From IMG/VR virus record IMGVR_UViG_3300028025_003152, positions 1 to 23,893 of that record: a stretch of 23,893 bases of DNA; one strand, given 5' to 3'. Source of the stretch: a virus. Below are positions 7,668 to 14,636 of the stretch, piece after piece. Position 1 is the stretch's first letter. Every line of letters starts with the position of its first letter. Both the position numbers and the translations under genes were made by a program. The notes below the pieces were generated by a model. It was not told where the DNA came from. It searched no databases and saw only the letters and a program-made list of their open reading frames with translations.

Positions 7668-9427
7668 TGTCCAATAAAGATCAAATAAAACAAGACGAAA
7701 AAAAACAAGATCAAAAGAAAGAAAAATCTTTTTTTGGTAATTTGTTCAAGAAAAAAACTGATGGTGGTGATCAAAAGCCAACATTAGAAGGTGTTGCATC
7801 ACTCAAAATATTTGCAAAGAATACCATTATTTTCCGCAGAATGAGTCGTGAACTCAAACTGATTAATAAAGGATTTACTAAATTTGCTAAACTTGAAGGC
7901 GTAAAGGTAGTAACTAAACCAAGCACAGCATCCAGACTTGCCAATCTATTCAAACAAAACGAAGTAGATAAAGAACTAAAAAAAACAAAGAAGGTAGATG
8001 GAAAAAAAGAAAAGAAGAAAAAGAAAAAAGGCTTCTTCAGAAATATCTTAGATAATATTATAGATGGATTAATAGCAACAATTGCTGCAATTGGTTTGGC
8101 GTTATTCATGAACAAAGATGCTATTCTAAGCATCATTGAAAGTCTTGGTGGTATCGAAGGTATTATCTCAATGGGTATTGAAGCATTCAAAACTGCTTTC
8201 AATGATTTCTTTGGTTCTACTGATTGGGGTAAAGCATTCGTAGAGGAAGCGTCCAAGTTAATCGAATTCCTATCGTTTGGTTTAATTACCAAAGATGATG
8301 CAGCAAAAGCACTGAATGTTATTGGTGATTTTATATCTCCTGTGACAAGCAGAATCGGAATATTTCTAAGTGGTATTGGTAATTGGATTGCAGATAAACT
8401 AAAAGGATTCGGTCGGTCATTAGATCAGAATGTTTTAGGCATTCAACCATCAACTACAAGTCCAGGTGAAAAAGAAAAACCAGTTGACCCATATGCTGGT
8501 GCTGTAGAACAATTAAATGTCCTTGATGCCGACATTGAAGAACTTACATGGAAAAGAAATAAACTAAAAGAACTAATTGCTAAAAGAGAAGAGCAAAAAA
8601 AAGGTGGCAAAAAAGTTGAAGCAATTGTGCCACCACCGCCACCGCCACCATCAAAGTATCGTTCTAAGAAATCAGTTTTTGCACCAACAGAGCAGCCTAC
8701 ACAAGTTGCTACAGGACCATCATCGGCGGCAGGTGGTGGTGGCGGTGCTACTCCTGTTATATCAGGAACGGAAAAACCTAAAGGCACTTTAGATAGTATT
8801 ACAAAGAAAGCGGATTCTGGTGTAGACACTTCTAGTTTTAATCCTGCATTCCAAAGCCGTGTTGAAACGATGGCAACAACATTTAAACAAGAAACTGGTA
8901 AAATGCTTTTGATCACTTCTGGTTATCGTTCAAATGAAAAGCAAAAACAATTATATGATGCAGACCTAGCAAAGAATAATGGTAGACCTAGTGGTAAAGT
9001 AGCACAACCTATGCCACCATTGGGTTCAGGTGCAGGTAGTGTTCATATTAAAGGTCTTGGTATTGATGTTAATAGCAAAGAACCTGAGGGATTAAATGTT
9101 CTTGCTGGACCTAGAGATAAACCTACTGGTTGGTTAGAAAAGTTTGGATTGATTCGTAATGTCAAAGGCGAAGATTGGCACGTTACTATTGCAGGTGCAC
9201 CACCAACACCTGATGATGCCACGGTAACATCTAAGTCTGGTGCTACAGTTGATCCCGCTACAGGTCAATCAAAAGGCGAAGGATTGAATGTCGGTAAGTC
9301 ATCAACTGAACTTGCAGTCGAACAACGTAATCAATCTAAACCAAAAAATCCTACAGTCATCAATGCTGGTGTTACAAACAACACAGTGGTCGAATCAACA
9401 CAATTAAGAAAAGCAGTACCAGCATAA
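7667..9427 (+). CDS. Virion protein paralog 3 of 3 with C-terminal M15 peptidase domain
   Basis: 586 aa; ATG overlaps the previous stop (TAATG). The N-terminus is Lys-rich, followed by the shared helix KIFAKNTIIFRRMSRELKLI, a lysine tract, and a hydrophobic block (about 122-205) ending FLSFGLITKDDAA. A short coiled coil (about 285-315), a run of seven prolines (about 321-327) and a Gly run precede a zinc D,D/L,D-peptidase domain of family M15 (about 385-510). The M15 metal motif is visible as SVHIKGLGID with H460 and D467, plus EDWH with E502 and H505. M15 enzymes cut the peptide crosslinks of peptidoglycan, complementing the GH19 domain of paralog 2. C-terminus has VINAGVTNNT. Last gene of the plus operon; a terminator hairpin follows directly. 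Confidence 0.84.
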   Translation: MSNKDQIKQDEKKQDQKKEKSFFGNLFKKKTDGGDQKPTLEGVASLKIFAKNTIIFRRMSRELKLINKGFTKFAKLEGVKVVTKPSTASRLANLFKQNEVDKELKKTKKVDGKKEKKKKKKGFFRNILDNIIDGLIATIAAIGLALFMNKDAILSIIESLGGIEGIISMGIEAFKTAFNDFFGSTDWGKAFVEEASKLIEFLSFGLITKDDAAKALNVIGDFISPVTSRIGIFLSGIGNWIADKLKGFGRSLDQNVLGIQPSTTSPGEKEKPVDPYAGAVEQLNVLDADIEELTWKRNKLKELIAKREEQKKGGKKVEAIVPPPPPPPSKYRSKKSVFAPTEQPTQVATGPSSAAGGGGGATPVISGTEKPKGTLDSITKKADSGVDTSSFNPAFQSRVETMATTFKQETGKMLLITSGYRSNEKQKQLYDADLAKNNGRPSGKVAQPMPPLGSGAGSVHIKGLGIDVNSKEPEGLNVLAGPRDKPTGWLEKFGLIRNVKGEDWHVTIAGAPPTPDDATVTSKSGATVDPATGQSKGEGLNVGKSSTELAVEQRNQSKPKNPTVINAGVTNNTVVESTQLRKAVPA

Positions 9428-9450
9428 AAAATGCCACCCGAAGGTGGCAT
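9426..9450 (-). terminator. Rho-independent terminator with UUCG tetraloop between converging operons
   Basis: ATGCCACC (9431-9438) and GGTGGCAT (9443-9450) form an 8-bp stem. On the minus strand the loop is C(TTCG)G, the very stable tetraloop, and is followed by a T run (complement of 9426-9430), so it terminates gp32 transcription well. On the plus strand the stem lies just after the paralog 3 stop but lacks a T run, so it may only stabilise or weakly terminate that mRNA. Confidence 0.88.
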
Positions 9451-9477
9451 CCGCAGTTGACTAAGATAAAGGAGGTT

Positions 9478-10338
9478 TTAATCTTCTGCTAGAGACTTGA
9501 AATAGTCTAATTCATCATCTAAATCTGGCGACATTGTTGTCATAGCAGGTGTGATATCTTCTGCCTTAGTCTTTACTGGTGCAACACCATCAAGACCTAA
9601 AACTTTATCCAACTTTGCCTTCAGTGCATCATAAGACTTGAATTGTTTCGGATCAAGGAACTCTTTGAGTGAATATTCTTTTTTCCAAATTGCTTCAAGT
9701 GCAGCATCATCACCATCAACTTGTGAAGGAGAATCAAACTCAGACTTGTCATAGTTGCGATAACCTTCAACTTGACGAATCTTGATTTTGAAGTTGGCAC
9801 CTTCCCAGAAGTCAAAAGGATTCAACGGTGTCTCATCTGCAAATTCCGGATTCATTGCTTCAGAGATTTTGTCAAAGATTTTCTTACCGTATTTGTACAG
9901 TTTGATTTGACCTTCGTTCTCTGGATGCTTAGGATCAGAAACAACAAGAATGTTTGAAATATAAGTCAAACGGCGTTTCTGTTTACGTGCGATTTCTTTG
10001 TTTGCTTCAATGCCTGAGTTCCATAGAATAGAATTGTATTCTGATACTGGATCTTTTTGGTTGAGTGTAGTCAAAGAGTTTTCGATATACCAACCACCTG
10101 GGCCTTGAAATCCATGATTGAATACACGAACCCATGGAAGCGCATCATCACCATCTGCTGCTGGTGCTGGCAGAAAACGAATCACTGCCATACCGTTACC
10201 TGCTTTGTCTACTTCGGGTTGCCAGAAACGTGTGTCATCTTTTGAACCTGCCTCTGCATTTGAAGATGGTGTTTCCATTGCTTTTTTGAGCGAATCGAAG
10301 GCGTTACGATTGCGCTTGAGTGCTGAAAAATCAGACAT
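9478..10338 (-). CDS. gp32: Single-stranded DNA-binding protein gp32
   Basis: 286 aa (T4 gp32 is 301). The N-terminal B domain has the LAST-like basic segment ALKRNRNAF for cooperative binding. The core carries WQPEVDKAGNGMAVIRFLP, HGFQGPGGWYIENSLTTLNQ, and KRRLTYISNILVVSDPKHPE, all typical of T4-like gp32. The C-terminus is acidic (DLDDELDYFKSLAED), the partner-binding A domain that contacts gp59 and other replication proteins. The whole protein contains no cysteine, so the Cys zinc ligands of T4 gp32 (C77, C87, C90) are missing; the aligned stretch reads DPVSEYN. CGAGGT gives a good Shine-Dalgarno. Last gene of its block, followed by the UUCG terminator; gp59 and gp33 lie upstream. Confidence 0.92.
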   Translation of the reverse strand: MSDFSALKRNRNAFDSLKKAMETPSSNAEAGSKDDTRFWQPEVDKAGNGMAVIRFLPAPAADGDDALPWVRVFNHGFQGPGGWYIENSLTTLNQKDPVSEYNSILWNSGIEANKEIARKQKRRLTYISNILVVSDPKHPENEGQIKLYKYGKKIFDKISEAMNPEFADETPLNPFDFWEGANFKIKIRQVEGYRNYDKSEFDSPSQVDGDDAALEAIWKKEYSLKEFLDPKQFKSYDALKAKLDKVLGLDGVAPVKTKAEDITPAMTTMSPDLDDELDYFKSLAED

Positions 10339-10355
10339 ATATTACCTCGTATAAG

Positions 10356-10904
10356 TTAGTTGTTTAAAGTATGTGCATCTTGTTCACATGATTCATTATA
10401 TACTTTTATATATGTATCGTCAAGAACCGATTGAACAATTTTTATCGTTTTTGCCGTATCAGTGTGAAGTATTCCAATTCCACCTGCCATATTAAAATCG
10501 TCGATAACATCTTGTGTATCATCGATAAGGATAATATCAGGTTTAGCATAGTCTGCCTTCAATGCACGACCAGGTACGATATTGGCAGGAAAATCAATGT
10601 AATGTTTTTTCAACCAAACCTTCTTTTGCTTCTTTACTGCTTCATGATGATTTCTACCACCAGATGATGATAGAATCTCAATCGGTATATCTAATGTCAG
10701 AACATACTTCAATAGTTCTTTACCACCAGGATACCAATCGAGTGTCTCAAAATTATTACCGTCTACAAACTCATCCCATTTGAAGTCACGTTTCTCACCT
10801 CTTTCACGACTAGGACTCGGTGCGACTTTCCATAATTCTTCATATCGTTTAGTAAAGTCAGACAGAACACCGTCCATGTCAAGGTAAAGTTTCTGTATTT
10901 TCAT
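10356..10904 (-). CDS. HAD-superfamily 5'-nucleotidase / phosphatase
   Basis: 182 aa. HAD motif I is LYLDMDGVLSDF with nucleophile D9 and D11; motif II is EILSSSGGR; a Lys-containing segment ALKADYAKPDIILIDDTQD supplies the later acidic motif. The arrangement resembles 5'(3')-deoxyribonucleotidase-like proteins (NT5C type), which remove phosphate from (deoxy)nucleoside monophosphates, but the substrate cannot be read from sequence. The start lies within the 3' end of gp59 (overlap of 26 bases) without a strong Shine-Dalgarno, so expression may depend on translational coupling. It is inserted between gp59 and gp32, genes for DNA replication, which fits a nucleotide-pool role. Confidence 0.8.
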   Translation of the reverse strand: MKIQKLYLDMDGVLSDFTKRYEELWKVAPSPSRERGEKRDFKWDEFVDGNNFETLDWYPGGKELLKYVLTLDIPIEILSSSGGRNHHEAVKKQKKVWLKKHYIDFPANIVPGRALKADYAKPDIILIDDTQDVIDDFNMAGGIGILHTDTAKTIKIVQSVLDDTYIKVYNESCEQDAHTLNN

Positions 10905-11493
10905 GTAGTGCTTTCTTCAGGATTAGTTTGTATTTGGTTGGATCAAATTGTATAAACGGTGTATATTTCTTTATCTTTAAACTTGTATTTGGATAGTGAA
11001 TCGTATCTTCAATCTTCTTATCCCACATAGGTAAAAAGTTTAACAGTGAATTCAATATGCATACAGTTTCAATTGATACTTCACCATATAATAACTTAGA
11101 CAACAATAAAGGATATGGACTCTCATCCCGCATCATTAACAAATCATTTGGGTTTCCATATGTCATCAATGATTGAATCTCATTGGTGAAAGTATATGAT
11201 AGCGATTGAATCACTTTCTGTCTTGCCCGATAATGAACGTCACAATCATCTGTCAGTAAATGTCCAATCCATACATCAGAACTATGCACAAGATTAGCAA
11301 CAAGAAAATCTCTAGCCTGCTCATCATTAGAAAATCTCCGACTTAGTTTGTAATAAAACCATTTATCTTTCTTGTTCTCAAACGCATCTATACTTGTTCT
11401 CGATTTACCACCATACTTAAAGTAGTCATACGATTCTTGAGTAAAATGCAGTTTGAGAGAAGAAAATAAACAGAATGCTTCATATCCAGTCAT
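10879..11493 (-). CDS. gp59: Helicase loader gp59
   Basis: 204 aa (T4 gp59 is 217). The stretch KKDKWFYYKLSRRFSNDEQA and FLVANLVHSSDVWIGHLLTD matches the T4 gp59 pattern (RRDKYFFQKLS..., ISNLVANQDAWIGDI). The second half has YPLLLSKLLYGEVSIETVCI followed by LNSLLNF, again as in T4. In T4 gp59 recognises forks covered by gp32 and loads the gp41 helicase, so its position in the same transcript as gp32 makes sense. Start ATG overlaps the gp33 stop (ATGA). Mostly helical and basic, no membrane segment. Confidence 0.9.
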   Translation of the reverse strand: MTGYEAFCLFSSLKLHFTQESYDYFKYGGKSRTSIDAFENKKDKWFYYKLSRRFSNDEQARDFLVANLVHSSDVWIGHLLTDDCDVHYRARQKVIQSLSYTFTNEIQSLMTYGNPNDLLMMRDESPYPLLLSKLLYGEVSIETVCILNSLLNFLPMWDKKIEDTIHYPNTSLKIKKYTPFIQFDPTKYKLILKKALHENTETLP

Positions 11494-11714
11494 ACAGGTA
11501 ATCGACCACTTTTCGTTTTCAATAAATTCAATCTTTCGGCTTGTTCTTGTATTCTCGATTTAAGGTTTGGAGTGATAAGTGATGCTGCTACTTCCATCTC
11601 CAAACCTGTCTCTTTACAATGCTCAACAATTGCCTCAAGATAAGTGTAATCTGTTTTTGCCACTAAAGATTCAATCTCTAGTGTGAACTTCATCATCTCA
11701 TCTTTAGTTGGCAT
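11490..11714 (-). CDS. gp33: Late-transcription coactivator gp33-like
   Basis: 74 aa from the ATG at 11714, which overlaps the preceding stop (TAATG); a longer in-frame start at 11747 lies inside the upstream gene and is less likely. MPTKDEMMKFTLEIESLVAK and YLEAIVEHCKETGLEMEVAA followed by SLITPNLKSRIQEQAERLNL is the compact helical pattern of gp33. T4 gp33 (112 aa) binds the RNA polymerase beta flap and links it to the gp45 sliding clamp and gp55 at late promoters. This copy lacks some of the T4 length. It sits directly before gp59, the same order as in T4-like genomes. Confidence 0.85.
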   Translation of the reverse strand: MPTKDEMMKFTLEIESLVAKTDYTYLEAIVEHCKETGLEMEVAASLITPNLKSRIQEQAERLNLLKTKSGRLPV

Positions 11715-12361
11715 TATTTTTGATAATCCTTTGAACGTGGTGACCAATCATTTTTAGGATCGCCAAATGTAACCTTTGCGCCACCAAGTGTTCCTGGTGC
11801 ATCCATTTTCCATGATGAAAGATCAGCAACAGTCAATGATTGAATTTGATCAGATGATAAAGTCCATGATTGAATTTGTTGTGTAGTCAATGGTGACATG
11901 GTTGGAAATTGATTCACAGGCGCCGTGTATTTGTCTTTGTATGCATAAGTTTTGTTTGTAGTCAAATCAGTTACAGTCAAAGGTGCTAAATCGGCAGTAG
12001 TTAATGCAGCAATACTTGCAGTTGTCAAACCACCAAATGGCCATCCATTGTTAGGCAAATGATCCATTGAGAATTTATCTTGTGTTGGATTTTGTATTGC
12101 TTTTTGATATTCATACCGATCCGTCCAATTTTCTACTAACGGCTCATCTTCATAACTACCTTCATCAATACCTAATTCACCAATCTGTCCTTCAATATCA
12201 TGACCAGATGCAATCAGAAAGTTTTTGATCTCAGCAAAGATAATATCTAAATCATAATCTGGTTCTGCACGAAATGATACGTTTACATGCTTACCATCTT
12301 CAGTGTGAAAGTTAAAACTATAATTGCTACGCTCATCATTATAATGACCTAGTGTATTCAT
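11714..12361 (-). CDS. Unassigned protein with short LTT-type repeats
   Basis: 215 aa, TAGGAG Shine-Dalgarno, followed directly by gp33. The N-terminal 95 residues are acidic (EGQIGELGIDEGSYEDEP). The C-terminal half has short imperfect repeats of 8-10 residues: LTTASIAA, LTTADLAP, LTVTDLTT, then LTTQQIQS, TLSSDQIQS and LTVADLSSW. At DNA level, CATGATTGAATTTG-like units are also repeated (about 11838-11880). Such LTTxxIxxL repeats occur in beta-strand or solenoid repeat proteins and adhesins, but no function can be assigned. No signal peptide or membrane segment. Confidence 0.75.
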   Translation of the reverse strand: MNTLGHYNDERSNYSFNFHTEDGKHVNVSFRAEPDYDLDIIFAEIKNFLIASGHDIEGQIGELGIDEGSYEDEPLVENWTDRYEYQKAIQNPTQDKFSMDHLPNNGWPFGGLTTASIAALTTADLAPLTVTDLTTNKTYAYKDKYTAPVNQFPTMSPLTTQQIQSWTLSSDQIQSLTVADLSSWKMDAPGTLGGAKVTFGDPKNDWSPRSKDYQK

Positions 12362-12378
12362 AATATATCTCCTAATAA

Positions 12379-12618
12379 TTAAAATTTACGACCGCTTGCT
12401 GCGGCATGTGCTATACAAATTGTGTCATAATCACGGACATACGAACACCGTACAGTCAGTGGATCAATACCTTTAGCAATTGCATTTTCAATGTTTGCTG
12501 CCATTAGTTTACGGTCATTCATTGAATAGTAGCATACTGCTGTAATAGTTGTAAGGATAACGAATGTAATTGCCAAAACAACTAAATCGGTCGATCCTTT
12601 TCGTTTCACTTCTTCCAT
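12379..12618 (-). CDS. Small membrane protein next to the lysis enzyme
   Basis: 79 aa from the ATG at 12618, chosen because AAGGAGAAGG lies just upstream; an ATG at 12651 overlapping the SleB stop (ATGA) would add 11 residues. One N-terminal transmembrane helix (LVVLAITFVILTTITAVCYY), then MAANIENAIAKGIDPLTVRC and a short C-terminal domain with two further cysteines. I recall similar small proteins in marine T4-like phages, unassigned. Its place directly after the cell-wall hydrolase suggests a lysis role (holin, spanin or regulator), but the topology (single N-in helix with a soluble C-terminal part) does not decide. Confidence 0.75.
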   Translation of the reverse strand: MEEVKRKGSTDLVVLAITFVILTTITAVCYYSMNDRKLMAANIENAIAKGIDPLTVRCSYVRDYDTICIAHAAASGRKF

Positions 12619-12647
12619 AATCACCTTCTCCTTTTTGCTTGATAAAA

Positions 12648-13190
12648 TCATACTCTTCCTTGTTTAACCCTGTTGTAAAAAATGTGTCTGCCAATATAAG
12701 CAGTTCTTCTCATATTATTCCAAGTAGGTTTCACATAGTCTGCATGAAAAAATAATGCGCCTTTAGTTGGGTCATCAAATTCATTCGTGTACAAATAAAA
12801 TCTCAATGCTAAGTCAGTAATATCATTATACAACGGATTGCTACTTAATGTCAAGAGTCTTTTACGTGCCGCTGCTTCACAATACCACGAAAACTGACAT
12901 ACATTACCTGCTTTCTGTTTTACCACTCCACAATAACTTGTTGGGTAATTACCATTCATCATTCTATTGTGTGTGACAAATGCCACGCCGAGTTGTCCTT
13001 GTTTGGGTTCTTGCCCTGCTTCAAAGAACATGTTTTGTGCCAAACATTCAACTTCTTGTCTGGCCTCTTTTGTTAGGTCTTGCAGTTCAACATTCATTTT
13101 AGTCGGCACAACAACCTGCGCCATAGAATGACTAAAGAATAAAATGAAACTTGCAAATGCGGCACAAAGTGCCAGTGTTAGAAAACGCAT
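12648..13190 (-). CDS. SleB/CwlJ-type cell wall hydrolase with signal sequence (endolysin candidate)
   Basis: 180 aa. An N-terminal signal peptide or signal anchor (about 2-24, LTLALCAAFASFILFFSH) is followed by a Hydrolase_2 (SleB) domain: ECLAQNMFFEAGQEPKQGQL with probable catalytic E57, VAFVTHNRM, YCGVVKQKAGNVCQFSWYC. SleB-type enzymes cleave peptidoglycan glycan strands. A leader on a phage hydrolase suggests Sec export to the periplasm, so it may not need a large-hole holin. Strong AAGGAG Shine-Dalgarno. A hairpin lies just upstream (13212-13229), and a small membrane protein gene follows with ATGA-type overlap. Confidence 0.86.
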   Translation of the reverse strand: MRFLTLALCAAFASFILFFSHSMAQVVVPTKMNVELQDLTKEARQEVECLAQNMFFEAGQEPKQGQLGVAFVTHNRMMNGNYPTSYCGVVKQKAGNVCQFSWYCEAAARKRLLTLSSNPLYNDITDLALRFYLYTNEFDDPTKGALFFHADYVKPTWNNMRRTAYIGRHIFYNRVKQGRV

Positions 13191-13211
13191 AATTTCTCCT
13201 TGTTAGTTAGA

Positions 13212-13229
13212 GAGGTGCCTAAGCACCTC
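13212..13229 (-). terminator. Intergenic hairpin upstream of the SleB gene
   Basis: GAGGTGC and GCACCTC form a 7-bp stem around a 4-base loop, between the stop of the 90-aa gene (13239) and the SleB start. There is no clear T run on either strand, so it may be an attenuator or mRNA-processing/stability hairpin rather than a full terminator. Confidence 0.5.
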
Positions 13230-13238
13230 CGGTCCCAA

Positions 13239-13511
13239 TCAGGTAGATGATTTTGATTTTGGTTTATCTACTGAAATATTTGAAACGAATCCATTCAAGA
13301 CTTGCGCCTTAGATATGATTTCATTCTCTGTGGGATATGGTGGGAAACCTGGATGATCTGGTATGGTTCCACCATTAAGTTTTGCAGATTCGACTTTTGT
13401 TGCCCAGTCGTTACTGATTGATTCACGCTTACCGTAATACTCATCGGATAGCATGTCTTTCGCCATTTTTAATAGTTCAAGGCGAATCTCGAACGGTGTC
13501 AAGTTGCTCAT
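13239..13511 (-). CDS. Conserved T4-like phage protein of unknown function
   Basis: 90 aa with AGGAG Shine-Dalgarno. It starts MSNLTPFEIRLELLKMAKDM and continues LSDEYYGKRESISNDWATKV, a pattern I recall from T4-like cyanophage proteins without known function. The middle is Pro-rich (HPGFPPYPTENEI) and the C-terminus ends with a basic, Ser-rich tail. No catalytic motif or membrane helix is seen. It is flanked by hairpins on both sides, so its message may be processed as a separate unit. Confidence 0.8.
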   Translation of the reverse strand: MSNLTPFEIRLELLKMAKDMLSDEYYGKRESISNDWATKVESAKLNGGTIPDHPGFPPYPTENEIISKAQVLNGFVSNISVDKPKSKSST

Positions 13512-13535
13512 AGTTACTCCTGTGTTGTGTGTGTT

Positions 13536-13563
13536 TACTGGCGGGTTGTGTGTGATGCCAGTA
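13536..13563 (-). repeat. Inverted repeat, 7-bp stem with ACACACAAC-rich loop
   Basis: TACTGGC (13536-13542) and GCCAGTA (13557-13563) flank a 14-base loop, in the leader of the 90-aa gene. The minus strand carries ACACACAAC in the loop and again after the stem. CTAAATA, resembling a late promoter core, lies just upstream at the end of the previous gene. Confidence 0.55.
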
Positions 13564-13566
13564 TCT

Positions 13567-13764
13567 TTATTTAGTTACTTTTTTCTTGCGGGATAATAAC
13601 CATTCTTTAATTAATCGTTTTTGACGCTTATCTTCCCATGTGTCAATATTTCGATCTTTTTTTCGACCACCACCCTTAAAGAATTTATTATTACCATAAG
13701 GGTCAATATAATCTGATCCTGTAGAATATATCTCTGGAGATTTTGGAAATGTTTTTTTAACCAT
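13567..13764 (-). CDS. Small basic protein of unknown function
   Basis: 65 aa from the ATG at 13764, two bases after the previous stop; an upstream GTG (13776) is less likely. Very basic: GGGRKKDRNIDTWEDKRQKR and a C-terminal LLSRKKKVTK. No recognisable domain; a nucleic-acid-binding role is possible from charge only. It is translated with the preceding 227-aa gene. Confidence 0.65.
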   Translation of the reverse strand: MVKKTFPKSPEIYSTGSDYIDPYGNNKFFKGGGRKKDRNIDTWEDKRQKRLIKEWLLSRKKKVTK

Positions 13765-13766
13765 AA

Positions 13767-14450
13767 TTAATCCCACAGTCCTCTGTAATATCGGCCAAAC
13801 AGACGGAATCCATTGTCCATGCGGTCATACACTTTGCGTAAACCCTCATAGTCTAATTTATAGGTATGATTAGGTCCATGTTCCGTACTGTATAGTTTTG
13901 GTTTACCATTCTCATCCCATTCACATGGAACATGTTTAATATCAAGTTCACCTGAATGGTATGCTTCTTCCCACGTATCGTCAACAAGATGTTCGAAAGC
14001 AAAAATCATTTCATTAAGAACCCATTCCCAACGACGATGTGTCAACTCCCATGAGTCTTTTCCATACTCTTCTGGATTATCAAGATCAAGTGTATATTGT
14101 GATGACGCATCTTCATAACCAACCATACGTAGTTCTTCTGGTACATCTTCAAGATCAACAAGAGGTGAACCGTGTTTGGTATCACGCAGTTGCTTCAACA
14201 TCGGTAGAATGATATCTGCTAATGTGTGATCCATTGACCATGTATCATAATGATCAATCTTAACATAACTGATTCGTGGATGCACAAAATCAAGAAACTT
14301 TTGCCATGCTACACAAAATGGATTGAGGAAGTCGGAAAGTTTTTTGATGATTGGTTCATCATAATCAATCTCACGCCAAAAGAAAATCTTCTCCAATATA
14401 ACATAAGGAGAAAGCCAATGACTACGATAATTTGATTTGTATATTTTCAT
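13767..14450 (-). CDS. Conserved phage protein of unknown function (HWLSPY/DTWSMDHTLAD type)
   Basis: 227 aa. Contains SHWLSPYVILEKIFFWREID, DFVHPRISYVKIDHYDTWSM followed by DHTLADIILPMLKQL, and HRRWEWVLNEMIFAFEHLVD. I recall this arrangement from many tailed phages of different hosts, always unassigned. Rich in Trp, Tyr and acidic residues; no signal or membrane helix. The ATG lies about 15 bases after the terminal hairpin of the tmRNA coding piece and has no Shine-Dalgarno, so RNA processing of the tmRNA precursor might create its 5' end. Confidence 0.82.
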   Translation of the reverse strand: MKIYKSNYRSHWLSPYVILEKIFFWREIDYDEPIIKKLSDFLNPFCVAWQKFLDFVHPRISYVKIDHYDTWSMDHTLADIILPMLKQLRDTKHGSPLVDLEDVPEELRMVGYEDASSQYTLDLDNPEEYGKDSWELTHRRWEWVLNEMIFAFEHLVDDTWEEAYHSGELDIKHVPCEWDENGKPKLYSTEHGPNHTYKLDYEGLRKVYDRMDNGFRLFGRYYRGLWD

Positions 14451-14462
14451 AGTATAAAATTA

Positions 14463-14635
14463 GGTGGGAGTGATTGGTTAATAAGGACACTCCCGAAACC
14501 CCAAGTGAGTTACGCTGCTAGGCGATCTTCACCGTAGAATGCATCGTTTGCATTTATAGTTTTGCTTGATTTACAGTCATCGCCTACTGTGTTGCCTTCT
14601 CTACTATCTCACCCTGTCGAAACCTTGTCATCCCC
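14463..14635 (-). ncRNA. ssrA: tmRNA coding piece (mature 5' part with tag ORF)
   Basis: Begins GGGGATGACAAGGTTTCGAC then AGGG, the tmRNA 5' signature. A PK1-like pseudoknot can form: stem ACAGT/ACTGT (14590-14586 with 14577-14573), and loop GCGAT (14583-14579) with ATC..GC (14570-14564). PK1 ends 12 bases before the resume codon GCA (14551), with U at -5 and A at -4 as in E. coli U85/A86. The piece ends with hairpin GGGAGTG/CACTCCC (14494-14488 with 14472-14466). Confidence 0.88.
14510..14551 (-). other. tmRNA proteolysis tag reading frame, ANDAFYGEDRLAA
   Basis: From resume codon GCA at 14551 the frame reads ANDAFYGEDRLAA and stops at TAA (14512-14510). AND at the start and a C-terminal LAA are typical of tags that target ClpXP. 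The inner FYGEDR is unlike tags I remember. Confidence 0.9.
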
Positions 14636-14636
14636 A

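Noticed and set aside
7990-8040. A-rich run in paralog 3 as a slippage/frameshift site
   Set aside because: The lysine tract is in a clean frame that continues through a complete domain, and neither alternate frame leads to a meaningful product.
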